From Nitrospirota bacterium (GTDB lineage: Bacteria > Nitrospirota > UBA9217): a stretch of 42,356 nt of DNA. The stretch's first letter is position 1; each line of letters starts with the position of its first letter. Below are positions 10,289 to 20,293 of the stretch, in pieces. The DNA is taken from contig JAKAHZ010000016.1 in the NCBI GenBank assembly GCA_021814615.1, positions 1 to 42,356 on the forward strand. Direction: 5' to 3'. The notes under the pieces were generated by a model. The model was not told where the DNA came from. It did no database searches and was given only the letters and a program-made list of their open reading frames with translations. The position numbers and the translations under genes were made by a program.

Positions 10289-12217
10289 TTAGTTCAGCAC
10301 GTAATACAACCCGATCAGCACCACGAGGCCCAAACCCATGGTGAAAGCATATTCCTGCACGAAGCCGGTCTGGAGCTTGCGCCCCTTCTCGCTCGTCTTC
10401 CCGATGGAAGATGCGAGGCCGTTGATGAAGCCGTCGATGATCGTGACATCTCCGACGGTGTGCAGGAACTTGGCGGTCTTGTGGACCAGGCCTTCCACGA
10501 AGATGGCGTTGTAGATCTCGTCGATCTTGTACTTGTTCAGGAGAAGCTGATAGAGCCCGGGGAATTTCTCCGAGAATTTGGCCGGTGCGGCCGGATTCTT
10601 GACGTACAGGCCGTAGGCAAGCCGGATACCGGCAAGCGCCACGCCTACGGAGAAGACCATGAGCAGGATCTCGAGCAGATGGTGCTCGCCCAGCCCGTGT
10701 TCCGCATGGGGGAAGACCGGGGCCAGGAAATCGGCGAACAGGTTGGCATGGGGAATAATGGCGCCCGGCATGCCGATCCAGCCGATGGTGATCGAAAAGA
10801 AGGCGAGGATCATGAGCGGCACCGTCATGACCTTCGGCGACTCGTGCACATGATGCTCCACCTCATGGTCCATCCGCGACTTGCCGAAGAAGGTGAGGTA
10901 GATGAGCCGGAAGGAATAGAATGCCGTCATGAAAGCGCCGACAACGCCGATGATCCAGAGCACCCTGCCCAGGGAGCTCGAATTGTACGCGCTCCAGAGG
11001 ATCTCGTCCTTGCTGAAGAACCCTGCAAAGGGGAAGATGCCTGCCAGGGCAAGCGAGCCGATCAGGAAGACCAGGTAGGTGATCTTGATTTTGCTCTTCA
11101 ACGAACCCATCTTGCGCATGTCCTGCTCGCCGGACAGCGCGTGGATCACGCTGCCCGAGGCGAGGAACAGGAGGCCCTTGAAGAAGGCGTGCGTGGTGAG
11201 ATGGAAGATGCCCGCCGAGAACGCCCCTACCCCGAGGCCCAGGAACATGTACCCGAGCTGGCTGATGGTCGAATAGGCGATCACGCGCTTGATATCGTTC
11301 TGGACCAGACCGATCGTTGCCGCATAGAAGGCAGTGACGCCGCCGATCACGGCCACCACGGTCATGGCCGTTTCGGAGAGCACAAAAAGCGGCGCGCAGC
11401 GGGCGACCATGAACACGCCGGCGGTGACCATGGTGGCGGCATGGATGAGGGCGCTGACCGGCGTCGGGCCCTCCATGGCGTCGGGAAGCCAGACGTACAG
11501 GGGAATCTGCGCCGATTTGCCCGTGGCGCCCACGAAGAGCAAGAGACAGATGAGGGTCACCACGCCAACCTGGATGCCCATGAGATCGATCTGGCCGGAC
11601 GCGGCGGGCCCGGACAGCGCCGCGAACAGGTCGGTGAAGTCCAGGGTGCCGAAGGTGACAAAAATAAGCAGCATGCCCAGGACGAACCCGAAGTCGCCGA
11701 CACGGTTCACCACGAAGGCTTTGATACCCGCGTCCGACGCGGACTTCTTCTCATACCAGAACCCGATCAGGAGATAGGAGCAGAGGCCCACGCCTTCCCA
11801 GCCCACGAACATGAGCAGAAAGTTGTTCGCCATGACCAGCACGAGCATGAAGAAGGTGAAGAGTTCGAGATAGGCGAAGAACCGGGCGAATCCTTTGTCT
11901 CCGTGCATGTAGCCCACGGAATAGATGTGGATGAGCGTGCTCAGCGTCGTGACCACCATGAGCATGACGGCCGTGAGCTGGTCGATCTGGAAACCCACGT
12001 TCACCGACAAGTTGCCTATGGAGATCCAGGAGTACAGGTTCTCGTCGATGATCGTGCCGTTCACCACGTCGATGAAGGCCCAGACCGCGAACACGAAGGC
12101 GCCGAACACGCCGCCGATGGCGACGGAGGCCGCGCGCTCCTTGAGATATTTCCCGAAGAGCCCGGAGATCAGGAATCCGGCAAAGGGAAGCAGGGGGATC
12201 AGTGCGTATTTGAGCAT
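10289..12217 (-). CDS. nuoL: NADH-quinone oxidoreductase subunit L
   Basis: 642 aa; GKSAQIPLYVWLPDAMEGPTPVSALIHAATMVTAGVFMVAR; DIKRVIAYSTISQLGYMFLG. Confidence 0.97.
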   Translation of the reverse strand: MLKYALIPLLPFAGFLISGLFGKYLKERAASVAIGGVFGAFVFAVWAFIDVVNGTIIDENLYSWISIGNLSVNVGFQIDQLTAVMLMVVTTLSTLIHIYSVGYMHGDKGFARFFAYLELFTFFMLVLVMANNFLLMFVGWEGVGLCSYLLIGFWYEKKSASDAGIKAFVVNRVGDFGFVLGMLLIFVTFGTLDFTDLFAALSGPAASGQIDLMGIQVGVVTLICLLLFVGATGKSAQIPLYVWLPDAMEGPTPVSALIHAATMVTAGVFMVARCAPLFVLSETAMTVVAVIGGVTAFYAATIGLVQNDIKRVIAYSTISQLGYMFLGLGVGAFSAGIFHLTTHAFFKGLLFLASGSVIHALSGEQDMRKMGSLKSKIKITYLVFLIGSLALAGIFPFAGFFSKDEILWSAYNSSSLGRVLWIIGVVGAFMTAFYSFRLIYLTFFGKSRMDHEVEHHVHESPKVMTVPLMILAFFSITIGWIGMPGAIIPHANLFADFLAPVFPHAEHGLGEHHLLEILLMVFSVGVALAGIRLAYGLYVKNPAAPAKFSEKFPGLYQLLLNKYKIDEIYNAIFVEGLVHKTAKFLHTVGDVTIIDGFINGLASSIGKTSEKGRKLQTGFVQEYAFTMGLGLVVLIGLYYVLN

Positions 12218-12336
12218 GGTTTACACCTCAAGGAATAATCAGAAATCCTGGATCGAAATCCTACATACACGCCGAATCTAAGAAGCGCTCAGGATCCTGC
12301 AACTCTTCATGTCAGGAGTTCGAAGATTGCTCTTCG

Positions 12337-12639
12337 TTACCCCTTCAGGATATTGAACTCGTCGACATACACCACACCGCGGTTCCGGACGAGCAGGATG
12401 ATGAGCGCCAGCGCCACAGCCGCCTCGGCGGCGGCAACGGTGATCACGAAGACCACGAAGATCTGCCCGGTCAGGTTCTGGAGATAATGGGAGAATGCGA
12501 TCATGTTGATGTTCGCCGCATTCAGCATCAGCTCGATGGACATGAGGATGATGAACACATTGCGTCGCGTCAGAACGCCCACAACGCCGATGGTGAACAA
12601 CAGGGCGCTCAGGATGACATACCAGGACAAGGGAATCAT
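12337..12639 (-). CDS. nuoK: NADH-quinone oxidoreductase subunit K
   Basis: [49 protein letters not shown]; canonical NuoK. Start adjusted from the ORF-track start at 12669. Confidence 0.96.
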   Translation of the reverse strand: MIPLSWYVILSALLFTIGVVGVLTRRNVFIILMSIELMLNAANINMIAFSHYLQNLTGQIFVVFVITVAAAEAAVALALIILLVRNRGVVYVDEFNILKG

Positions 12640-12684
12640 AGAACCTCCGAAAGTCGCAGGCGCCGGCATTCCGGCTCCCGCCTC

Positions 12685-13194
12685 CTATTCTTTAGCGTCC
12701 TTCTTCGCCAGCAGTACCGCGCCGATGAGACCCACGAGCAGAAGGACCGACGCGATCTCAAAGGGCACCAGGTACTTGGAGTAAAGCTCGATGCCGAGCT
12801 CCTTTACCCCCGTTCCGGGCATGGTCCGCATCATGACTCCGTTCTCTCCCGGAAAGCTCCCGCGCAGGACCAGGAGCGCGATCTCGGTGGCGATGATCAC
12901 GCCGAAGGCCGTGAGCCAGGGCCAGAACCGGTTCGCCCGGCTGCTCTTCGTCTCCCGGTCAACCTGCAGAAGCATGACCACGAAGAGGTAAAGGATCAGG
13001 ATGGCGCCCGCATAGACGATCAGCTGCACCGCCGCCAGGAATTCCGCGTTCAGGAGGACGAAGACTCCTGCGATATGGAAGAACAGCAGCAGCATGAACA
13101 GAACGCTGTGGATCGGATTCCGGCGCGAAATCGTCATGATCGCCGAGAACAGGATGACAACGGCAAAATAAGCGAATACGAGCTGGTTAATCAT
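12685..13194 (-). CDS. nuoJ: NADH-quinone oxidoreductase subunit J
   Basis: NPIHSVLFMLLLFFHIAGVFVLLNAEFLAAVQLIVYAGAILILYLFVVMLL. Confidence 0.95.
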   Translation of the reverse strand: MINQLVFAYFAVVILFSAIMTISRRNPIHSVLFMLLLFFHIAGVFVLLNAEFLAAVQLIVYAGAILILYLFVVMLLQVDRETKSSRANRFWPWLTAFGVIIATEIALLVLRGSFPGENGVMMRTMPGTGVKELGIELYSKYLVPFEIASVLLLVGLIGAVLLAKKDAKE

Positions 13195-13663
13195 GCTTCT
13201 TCTCCGTCTTGGGATGGCCCATGAACCGGTCGCCGACCTCGACCAGACGCTCCCGGGTATAGAAGGCGTCGCGGCGGTTGTAGCAGGCCAGTTCGAACTC
13301 CGGCGTCTGGAGGATGGCCGACACCGGGCAGGCGTCGATGCAGAATCCGCAGAACACGCATCGCAGCAGATCGAGCTCGTAGGAGGTGACGATCTTCTCG
13401 TGGTTCGGCCCCTCGGTGGTCACAACCTTGATCGCCTGGGCCGGGCAGACCGCCTCGCAGAGGCCGCAGCCGATGCAGGCCCCCTCGCCCTTCTCGTTGC
13501 GCCGCATGGCATGCAGGCCGCGCGAACCCGCAAAGGGTTTCCGCTTCTCCGTGGGATACTGCCGCGTGACCGCGGGCCGGAGCATGGTCTTGAGCGTGAG
13601 CGCCATGCCCTGCGCGATCTCGACCATGAACACCGTCTTGAGCAGTTTTTTCAATCCGTTCAT
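13187..13663 (-). CDS. nuoI: NADH-quinone oxidoreductase subunit I (2x[4Fe-4S])
   Basis: CIGCGLCEAVCPAQAIKV and CVFCGFCIDACPVSAI motifs; overlaps nuoJ by 8 nt. Confidence 0.95.
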   Translation of the reverse strand: MNGLKKLLKTVFMVEIAQGMALTLKTMLRPAVTRQYPTEKRKPFAGSRGLHAMRRNEKGEGACIGCGLCEAVCPAQAIKVVTTEGPNHEKIVTSYELDLLRCVFCGFCIDACPVSAILQTPEFELACYNRRDAFYTRERLVEVGDRFMGHPKTEKKHD

Positions 13664-13676
13664 TGCGACCTCTCTC

Positions 13677-14768
13677 TTAGATCCAGCCCAGTTGTTTCAT
13701 GAACGCCGAGGCAACCAGCACGCAAAGTGACAGGGGCAGCAGCGTTTTCCAGGAAATGGCCATGAGCTGATCGTAGCGGTACCGTGGCAGCGTGGCGCGG
13801 AGCCACATATAGAAGAAGATGAAGAAATAGAGCTTGGCAAGAAGCCACAGGGTAGGCGGAATGGCCGCCAGCGCCTTATTGAGCCAGACGATCGGGGCAA
13901 CGCCGGCCAAGGCGTGCGGGAAGATCTGCACCGGGAGCCAGCCGCCCAGGAACATGATGCTGACCAGGAGCGACACGACCATCATGTTCATGTACTCGGC
14001 CATGTAGAAGATGCCGAAGCGGATGCCGCTGTATTCGGTGAAGTAACCGGCCACGAGTTCAGACTCGGCCTCGGGCAGGTCGAAGGGCACGCGGTTCGTC
14101 TCGGCGATGCCTGCCAAGAGGTACAGGAAGAAAACGACCGGCCCCAGGGGCGTGAAGAGGAACCACCGCCCCTGCTGGGCGTTCACGATGTCCGTGAGGT
14201 TGAGCGAGCCCGCCATGAGCACCACCGTGACGATGGCAAAGGCCATGGGGATCTCGTAGCTGATCATCTGGGCGGCGGAGCGGAACCCGCCCATGAAAGC
14301 GTACTTATTGTTCGACGCCCAGCCCGCCATGATGACGCCGTAGGTGCCGACGCTGGCGAAGGCCAGAATGTACAGCACGCCGATGTTCAGGTTCGAGACC
14401 AGCATCGGGACCTTGTGGGACAGGATGCCGAAGAAATCGGTGGGCGGGCCGAAGGGAATGATGACCATGGAGCCGAAGGCCATGATGAGCAGCATGAGCG
14501 GCGCGATGCTGAAGACCCACTTGTCCGCCTTCGCCGGTATGACGTCTTCCTTGAAGAGGAACTTCACGGCATCGGCGATGGGCTGCAGGACGCCGTGCCA
14601 GCCGGTCCGCATGGGACCCAGTCGGGACTGCATGTGGGCCAGCACCTTGCGCTCCATGAGCTGGAGGTACATGGCATTGGCCAGGATGAAGGCCACGAGG
14701 GCCAGCGCCGGCACGAGGAACAGCAGAACACGCCAGGCAATGTTCAAGAGCTGATGCGATTCAGACAT
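13677..14768 (-). CDS. nuoH: NADH-quinone oxidoreductase subunit H
   Basis: MERKVLAHMQSRLGPMRTGWHGVLQPIADAVKFLFKED; RVPFDLPEAESELVAGYFTEYSGIRFGIFYMAEY. Confidence 0.97.
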   Translation of the reverse strand: MSESHQLLNIAWRVLLFLVPALALVAFILANAMYLQLMERKVLAHMQSRLGPMRTGWHGVLQPIADAVKFLFKEDVIPAKADKWVFSIAPLMLLIMAFGSMVIIPFGPPTDFFGILSHKVPMLVSNLNIGVLYILAFASVGTYGVIMAGWASNNKYAFMGGFRSAAQMISYEIPMAFAIVTVVLMAGSLNLTDIVNAQQGRWFLFTPLGPVVFFLYLLAGIAETNRVPFDLPEAESELVAGYFTEYSGIRFGIFYMAEYMNMMVVSLLVSIMFLGGWLPVQIFPHALAGVAPIVWLNKALAAIPPTLWLLAKLYFFIFFYMWLRATLPRYRYDQLMAISWKTLLPLSLCVLVASAFMKQLGWI

Positions 14769-14777
14769 ATTCCGCTC

Positions 14778-16922
14778 CTACGCGAAAGACTTGATGTGAC
14801 GGATCGTGGCCATTTCCTTCGAGCGGCTGATGCTCGTCCCGGACGAGAAAAGCAGGCGCTCGGCAGTGATGACATCGTTCTGCAGCATGCCGTCCGACGG
14901 GAGGGACAGGTCCACATCCTTCCCTGCCAGGGGCGACGCCGAACGTTCCCAGACCGCGCCCGGCGCAAGGTCCTTGTACAGTGCCACGGCGGACCGGATC
15001 TCGGCCAGAATCTCCTCGCTGGTCGCATACTGCATCTGGCTGCCCATCTTGCGGGCAAGCTGCTGAAGGATCTCCCAGTCCGGCTTGGATTCGGCGAAAG
15101 GCTTCTCCGCCTGGCTCAAACGCTGTAGCCGGCGCTCGATATTCGTGAACGTTCCCGATTTTTCGACGTTCGACGCGGCCGGAAGAACCACATGGGCCAG
15201 CTTTGCCGTTTCAGTCAGGTAGATGTCCTGGACGACAAGGAATTCGGCCTTGCGGAGCAGGTCGGCGGTCTTGGCGTCGCTGCCAGCCGGGTCATCACCC
15301 ATGATGAAGAGCGCCGCCATTTTGCCGGATGCCAGGCCCTGCAGCATTTCCACGCCGTTCAGGCCGGCCAACTGCGGCGCCCCGGCCGCATCCTTCGTGG
15401 CCACATATCCGGGGGCGAATCCCGGATGGACGCCCATGTCGAGGCTTCCTTGGAAATTGCTTCGCCGGACGATGGGATAGTAGGTCACGCCGCCAAGCAT
15501 CCCGGCGATTTCCTTTACCCGCGTAAACTCCTTGGCGGAAAGCATGGCAGGAACGATCAGGGCGACGCTCTTGGCCCCCTTGAGAATCGCAACCGCCTTG
15601 GCAAGGGCGCCTTCCGCTTTTCCCGAAGACAGGGCGGCTGCGAGGTCGTCCATCCCCTCGCCCGTTCCCTTCTCGATCACGGCAGAGGCGATCTTGTTGA
15701 ACTTGTTGAACCCGTCGTTCACGAGCACCAGCGGCTTGGCGAATTTATTGACGGCGCGTACGATCTCGATGCCCAGGGAGGGATTGAGTTCGCCTACGTT
15801 CTTGTCGAGGACCAGAACCGCGTCGTGCTCCCCGACCTTCGCGAGCTCGCCTGAGAAGAAGGCGCTGTTCAGGCCCTTGGGAACCTTGATGCGCGCAAGC
15901 ATGTCCACATTGTTCGTACCCACCACGGTGCGCATGAATTTCTGGAACAGGTAGGATTCCTCGTTGGTGGTCCTCGTCGAACCCAGCCCGCCGATCGCAT
16001 CGGCGCCGCGCTTGTTCTTGATCACATTCAGGTTCGTCGCGATGACGTTGAGAGCCTCGTCCCACGTGCAATCCACGAGCTGGTCGCCCTGGCGGACTTT
16101 CGGGGTCGCGAGCCGCTCCTCGCTGTGCACGGCGTCCCAGCCGAACCGCCCCTTGCTGCAGAGGTAGTTCTCCCGGAGCGGGCTCACGCGCATGATCCTG
16201 CCGTCGCGGGTCTCGTAATTCACGGGACAGCCGCAGCCGCAGTAGTTGCAGACCGAGGGGCTCTTGTCCAGGTTCCAGGAACGTGCCTTGTACTTGAACT
16301 GGCGCGTTGTCAGGGCGCCGACCGGGCAGATCTCCACGCACTCGCCGCAGAACTCGCAGTCCAGCGGCCGGTCGAAGTCCGTGCTGATGCGCGCCTTGGT
16401 GCCGCGGCGGGTGAACGCCCACTCGGCCACGCCGTTCTGCTCGTCGCAGATGCGCACGCATTTGCCGCAAAGCACGCAGCGGCTGATGTTCCGTTCGATC
16501 ACCGGGCTCTCGTAGTCCGGCGGCAGATAGCCTTTCTCCGCGTCGAACCGCGGCTTGCCGAGGCCGTATTCGTGCACCAGGTCCTGCAGCGTGCACTCAC
16601 CCGCCTTGTCGCAGACCGGACAATCAAGCGGATGCTTGATCAGCAGCAGTTCCAGAACGGTCCGGCGGATGTCGATGATCGCCGGCGAGGTCGTTGTGAC
16701 GACCATATTGTCGGCGGCCGGCGTCGTGCAGGAGGGTGTGAACTTCCGGGGCGTGCCCTGCACCTCAACGAGGCAGATGCGGCAGGCGCCGAAAGGATGC
16801 AGTTTGTTGTCGTGGCAGAGAGTGGGGACCCGCGATCCCACGGCATTCGCCGCATCCAGGATCGTGGCCCCTGCGGGCACTTCCACGACCTTTCCGTCAA
16901 CCGTCAATTTGATCATTGGCAT
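14778..16922 (-). CDS. nuoG: NADH-quinone oxidoreductase subunit G (2Fe-2S, 4Fe-4S, molybdopterin-oxidoreductase fold)
   Basis: N-terminal ferredoxin domain (PTLCHDNKLHPFGACRICLVEV), His-Cys 4Fe-4S segment, SVCNYCGCGCPVNYETRDGRIMRVSP, and a molybdopterin-like C-terminal domain. Confidence 0.94.
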   Translation of the reverse strand: MPMIKLTVDGKVVEVPAGATILDAANAVGSRVPTLCHDNKLHPFGACRICLVEVQGTPRKFTPSCTTPAADNMVVTTTSPAIIDIRRTVLELLLIKHPLDCPVCDKAGECTLQDLVHEYGLGKPRFDAEKGYLPPDYESPVIERNISRCVLCGKCVRICDEQNGVAEWAFTRRGTKARISTDFDRPLDCEFCGECVEICPVGALTTRQFKYKARSWNLDKSPSVCNYCGCGCPVNYETRDGRIMRVSPLRENYLCSKGRFGWDAVHSEERLATPKVRQGDQLVDCTWDEALNVIATNLNVIKNKRGADAIGGLGSTRTTNEESYLFQKFMRTVVGTNNVDMLARIKVPKGLNSAFFSGELAKVGEHDAVLVLDKNVGELNPSLGIEIVRAVNKFAKPLVLVNDGFNKFNKIASAVIEKGTGEGMDDLAAALSSGKAEGALAKAVAILKGAKSVALIVPAMLSAKEFTRVKEIAGMLGGVTYYPIVRRSNFQGSLDMGVHPGFAPGYVATKDAAGAPQLAGLNGVEMLQGLASGKMAALFIMGDDPAGSDAKTADLLRKAEFLVVQDIYLTETAKLAHVVLPAASNVEKSGTFTNIERRLQRLSQAEKPFAESKPDWEILQQLARKMGSQMQYATSEEILAEIRSAVALYKDLAPGAVWERSASPLAGKDVDLSLPSDGMLQNDVITAERLLFSSGTSISRSKEMATIRHIKSFA

Positions 16923-16958
16923 AGGATATCTACCTTGTTCCTTCGTGTAAAATTCCCG

Positions 16959-18749
16959 TTAATCGATGGCCCAGAACCGGCAGTTCTTGATGCAGGTCTT
17001 GCACTTGGTGCATTTTTCCAGATCGATGGAAGCGACCTTGCCCTTTTCCCAGGTGATGGCCCCCACCGGGCAGTTCTTATAGCAGAGACCGCACTTCTTG
17101 CACTTTTCCTCGTTCACCTTGAACTTGACGAGCGGCGTGCAGACCCGTGCGGGACACCGCTTCTCGTGGATGTGCGCCTCGTATTCATCACGGAAATACT
17201 TGATCGTGGTCAGGATGGGGTTCGGCGAGGTCTGCCCCAGGCCGCAGAGCGACGCGTCCTTCACCTGCTGGGACAGCTGCAGAAGGAGATCGATGTCGCC
17301 TTCCCGGCCTTCGCCGTTCGTGATCCGCTCCAGGATGGTGAGCAGCGTCTTGTTCCCGATGCGGCAGGGCACGCATTTGCCGCAGGATTCGTCCTCGGTG
17401 AACTCGAGGAAGAACTTCGCCATGGCGGGCATGCAGGTGGTCTCGTCCATCACCACCATACCGCCGGATCCCATGATCGCTCCGGTCTTGGTGATATTTT
17501 CGTAGTCCACCGGCGTGTCGATCAGCGACTCGGGGATGCAGCCGCCCGACGGCCCGCCCATCTGCACGGCTTTGAACTTGCGGTTGCCCTTGATGCCGCC
17601 GCCGATGTCGTAGATGATGGTCTTGAGCGGGATGCCCATGGGCACTTCGACAAGGCCGATGTTGTTCAGCGCCCCGGAAAGCGCGAACACCTTGGTGCCC
17701 TTGCTCTTCTCCGTTCCGAGGCTGGCATGCCAGTCCGCTCCATGCAGGATGATCGGCGGAACGTTGGCAAAGGTCTCCACGTTGTTCAGCACCGACGGCC
17801 GCTGGAACAGGCCTTTGTACACCGGGAACGGCGGCTTCGGCCGCGGCATGCCGCGCAAGCCTTCGATGGAAGCCATGAGCGCAGTTTCCTCGCCGCACAC
17901 GAAGGCGCCCGCGCCCTGATAGATCTCTATGTCGAGATCGAATCCCGTGCCCAGAATGTCCTTGCCCAGAAGCCCCCGCTCCTTGGCCTGGTCGATGGCA
18001 AGCTGCAGGCGGTGCACCGCCAGGGGATACTCGGCGCGCACATAGATATAGCCGTAATGGGCGTCGATGGCCTTGGCGGCGATGATCATGCCTTCGAGAA
18101 CCGAATGAGGGTCCGCCTCCATGACGCTGCGGTCCATGAACGCGCCCGGGTCGCCCTCGTCGCCGTTGCAGAGGATGTACTTGATATCACCCTTGACCTT
18201 CAGGCACAGTTCCCACTTGAGGCCGGTGAGAAAACCGGCGCCGCCGCGTCCCCGGAGGCCGGACCGCTTCATCTCGGCGACGATCTGTTCCGGCGTCATT
18301 TCGGTAAGCGCCTTGACCGCCGCCATATACCCGTCCCGGGCGATATATTCTTCGATCTTCTCGGCATCGATGAGGCTTCGGTTTCGAAGCGCCCGCAACA
18401 CCTGGTGCTTGAAGAAGGGAATCTCATTCATCACCGGAATGGCATCCTTCTTCGCCGGAGGCGTATAGAGGAACTTCTGGACCGGACGTCCCTTGATGAA
18501 ATGCTCCTCCACCAGGTGGGAGACATCCTCGGGCCTCACCTGCTGATAGAAGATGTCCTCAGGGTAGACGACGATCACCGGGCCCTTGGCGCAGAAGCCG
18601 TTGCAGCCCGTCAGGACGACCTTGATCTCGTTCTGAAGGTTGCGGGCCACCAACTCCTTGTCGAAGGCGTCCTTGACCTTCAGCGACCCGTTTGCCACGC
18701 AGCCGGTGCCTGCGCAGATCATCACATTTGAGCGGTAGGTTGTTTCCAC
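16959..18749 (-). CDS. nuoF: NADH-quinone oxidoreductase subunit F, HydB/HndC-type (N-terminal thioredoxin-like 2Fe-2S, C-terminal 2x4Fe-4S)
   Basis: GRGGAGFLTGLKWELC and ESCGKCVPCRIGNK motifs, extra N-terminal CAGTGCVANGS...TGCNGFCAKGP, extra C-terminal CKKCGLCYKNCPVGAI...CTKCKTCIKNC. 596 aa. Confidence 0.95.
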   Translation of the reverse strand: METTYRSNVMICAGTGCVANGSLKVKDAFDKELVARNLQNEIKVVLTGCNGFCAKGPVIVVYPEDIFYQQVRPEDVSHLVEEHFIKGRPVQKFLYTPPAKKDAIPVMNEIPFFKHQVLRALRNRSLIDAEKIEEYIARDGYMAAVKALTEMTPEQIVAEMKRSGLRGRGGAGFLTGLKWELCLKVKGDIKYILCNGDEGDPGAFMDRSVMEADPHSVLEGMIIAAKAIDAHYGYIYVRAEYPLAVHRLQLAIDQAKERGLLGKDILGTGFDLDIEIYQGAGAFVCGEETALMASIEGLRGMPRPKPPFPVYKGLFQRPSVLNNVETFANVPPIILHGADWHASLGTEKSKGTKVFALSGALNNIGLVEVPMGIPLKTIIYDIGGGIKGNRKFKAVQMGGPSGGCIPESLIDTPVDYENITKTGAIMGSGGMVVMDETTCMPAMAKFFLEFTEDESCGKCVPCRIGNKTLLTILERITNGEGREGDIDLLLQLSQQVKDASLCGLGQTSPNPILTTIKYFRDEYEAHIHEKRCPARVCTPLVKFKVNEEKCKKCGLCYKNCPVGAITWEKGKVASIDLEKCTKCKTCIKNCRFWAID

Positions 18750-18802
18750 AGAGAATACCCCGTTAGGAAAATTTACTCATATCCCGGGCCACTGCTGCCC
18801 GC

Positions 18803-19186
18803 CTAATACGTCGTCTCGTGACCGACGACGAGCGCATATTCCTTCACCGCGTTCCCGCCCATCACATGCTCCGTGAATATCTTCCGCGCCTTGTCAGGCG
18901 TGAGAGCGATATACTTGACCGGGGCCTCGCCGGTGCGCTCAATAGTCAGCATCGGTTCCTTGCTGCAGAGGCCGGCGCAGCCCGATGTCGTGATCGCCAC
19001 GTCCTTCCGGCCCGACTTGTTCAGCTCATCGAGGATCGCATCCATGATCCCCCGAGCACCTGCCGCAATGCCGCAGGTGCCCATATGGACGGTTATCTTT
19101 GCAGTGAAACCGCCCTCGCGAAGCTGCTGATTCGCGTGATATTCTTCCTTGATCTTCTTCAGGTCTGCTATCGTCAGTTTTGCCAT
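18803..19186 (-). CDS. Thioredoxin-like [2Fe-2S] ferredoxin domain protein, HndB-like
   Basis: 127 aa; HMGTCGIAAGARGIMDAILDEL...TTSGCAGLCSKEPMLTIERTGEAPVKYIALTPDKARKIFTEHV. Sits between nuoE and nuoF as HndB does in Hnd hydrogenase operons. Confidence 0.85.
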   Translation of the reverse strand: MAKLTIADLKKIKEEYHANQQLREGGFTAKITVHMGTCGIAAGARGIMDAILDELNKSGRKDVAITTSGCAGLCSKEPMLTIERTGEAPVKYIALTPDKARKIFTEHVMGGNAVKEYALVVGHETTY

Positions 19187-19218
19187 AGGTCTCCACCTCT
19201 ACTTCGCATTCTCATCTG

Positions 19219-19740
19219 CTACTCGTATTTCTTCACAATCTCCATAACCTTCGTGGCCGCCACGTCGCCGTAGGTGTCCTGCCCGACCACGACCACCGGC
19301 GCAAGGCCGCAGGCGCCGAGGCAACGGACCGCTTCAAGAGAATATTTGCCATCCTGCGTGATCTCACCCACCTTGATGCCCAGTTCGCCTTTCAGTTTAT
19401 CGATGATTTCCTCGCTCCGTTTCACATAGCAGGCCGTGCCGAGGCAGACGCGTATCACATGCTTGCCGCGGGGCACGAGGGTGAAGAAGGAGTAGAAGGT
19501 CGCCACGCCGAACACGACACTGGGGGAGATCTTCATTCCCTTGGCGATGTGCCGCTGGACCGAGTGCGGAAGATACCCGCAGACCTCCTGGGACTTCTGG
19601 AGGACGGGGATCAGCGAGCCCGGTTTGTCCTTGTGGGCCGCGACGATCACGTCGATCTTCCGGTACATCTCGGGAGTGATGCCGTCGTCGGCGGGGATCG
19701 CAACCTGTTTGGGCGTGGTGCAGGGGCTAGCGCATGACAT
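19219..19740 (-). CDS. nuoE: NADH-quinone oxidoreductase subunit E
   Basis: GSLIPVLQKSQEVCGYLPHSVQRHIAKGMKISPSVVFGVATFYSFF; CLGTACYVKRSEEI; CLGACGLAPVVVV. Confidence 0.95.
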   Translation of the reverse strand: MSCASPCTTPKQVAIPADDGITPEMYRKIDVIVAAHKDKPGSLIPVLQKSQEVCGYLPHSVQRHIAKGMKISPSVVFGVATFYSFFTLVPRGKHVIRVCLGTACYVKRSEEIIDKLKGELGIKVGEITQDGKYSLEAVRCLGACGLAPVVVVGQDTYGDVAATKVMEIVKKYE

Positions 19741-20290
19741 TGGATGGTACCTCGTTCATGAGTGTAAATTCCGTTTTCAGGGTCTCGCGGACCGCATCCA
19801 GCACGGCGGGATCGGTGATCGGCACGGATTCGAGTTCGCGTTTCAGGTCCGCCGTATCGATCCGGTGCAGGCCGCTGCCGGTTTGCTCCTCGTACAGAAT
19901 GTCGACGTCGGCGCCGTGGCCGGCGATCAGGGTGACGACCGTGCTGGCAACATCGCCCAGCTGCGGCCGGTCCACATGGCACCAGCCGAAGGTCGCCGTC
20001 ACCACGGTCCCTTTGCCCGGCGCAGATTCGATCTCGACCCGTCCGCCGGTCTGCTCCGCGGTCTGGGCCAGAAGCGGGATGCCCAGACCGGTCTTTTTCT
20101 GTTTCGTTGTGAAGAACGGGTCCCGGATCCGCGCAAGCGTTTCGCTGTCCATCCCCTTCCCGTTGTCCCGGATCTCCAGCGTCAGCAGGTCGTGTCCGTC
20201 ATCCTTGGTAAGGATGATCTCGATCCGCGTTGCCTCCGCCCTGATGGCGTTTTCCGCGATATCGAGGATATGGAGGGAAAGGTCCTCCAC
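19727..20290 (-). CDS. HATPase_c ATP-binding protein (kinase-like ATPase lacking a HisKA domain)
   Basis: LHILDIAENAIRAEATRIEI (N box), DNGKGMDSETLARIRDPFFTTKQKKTGLGIPLLAQTAEQTGG (G boxes). No dimerisation/phosphoacceptor domain visible. Overlaps the nuoE start by 14 nt. Confidence 0.85.
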   Translation of the reverse strand: MEDLSLHILDIAENAIRAEATRIEIILTKDDGHDLLTLEIRDNGKGMDSETLARIRDPFFTTKQKKTGLGIPLLAQTAEQTGGRVEIESAPGKGTVVTATFGWCHVDRPQLGDVASTVVTLIAGHGADVDILYEEQTGSGLHRIDTADLKRELESVPITDPAVLDAVRETLKTEFTLMNEVPSNVMR

Positions 20291-20293
20291 CGT

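Noticed and set aside
8671-12238. 524-aa and 592-aa plus-strand ORFs rich in His/Asp/Glu
   Set aside because: Antisense of the hydrophobic codons of nuoM and nuoL; not real genes.
16125-18731. 868-aa plus-strand ORF
   Set aside because: Lies antisense to nuoF/nuoG; His/Asp/Arg-rich low-complexity composition expected from the reverse complement of those genes.
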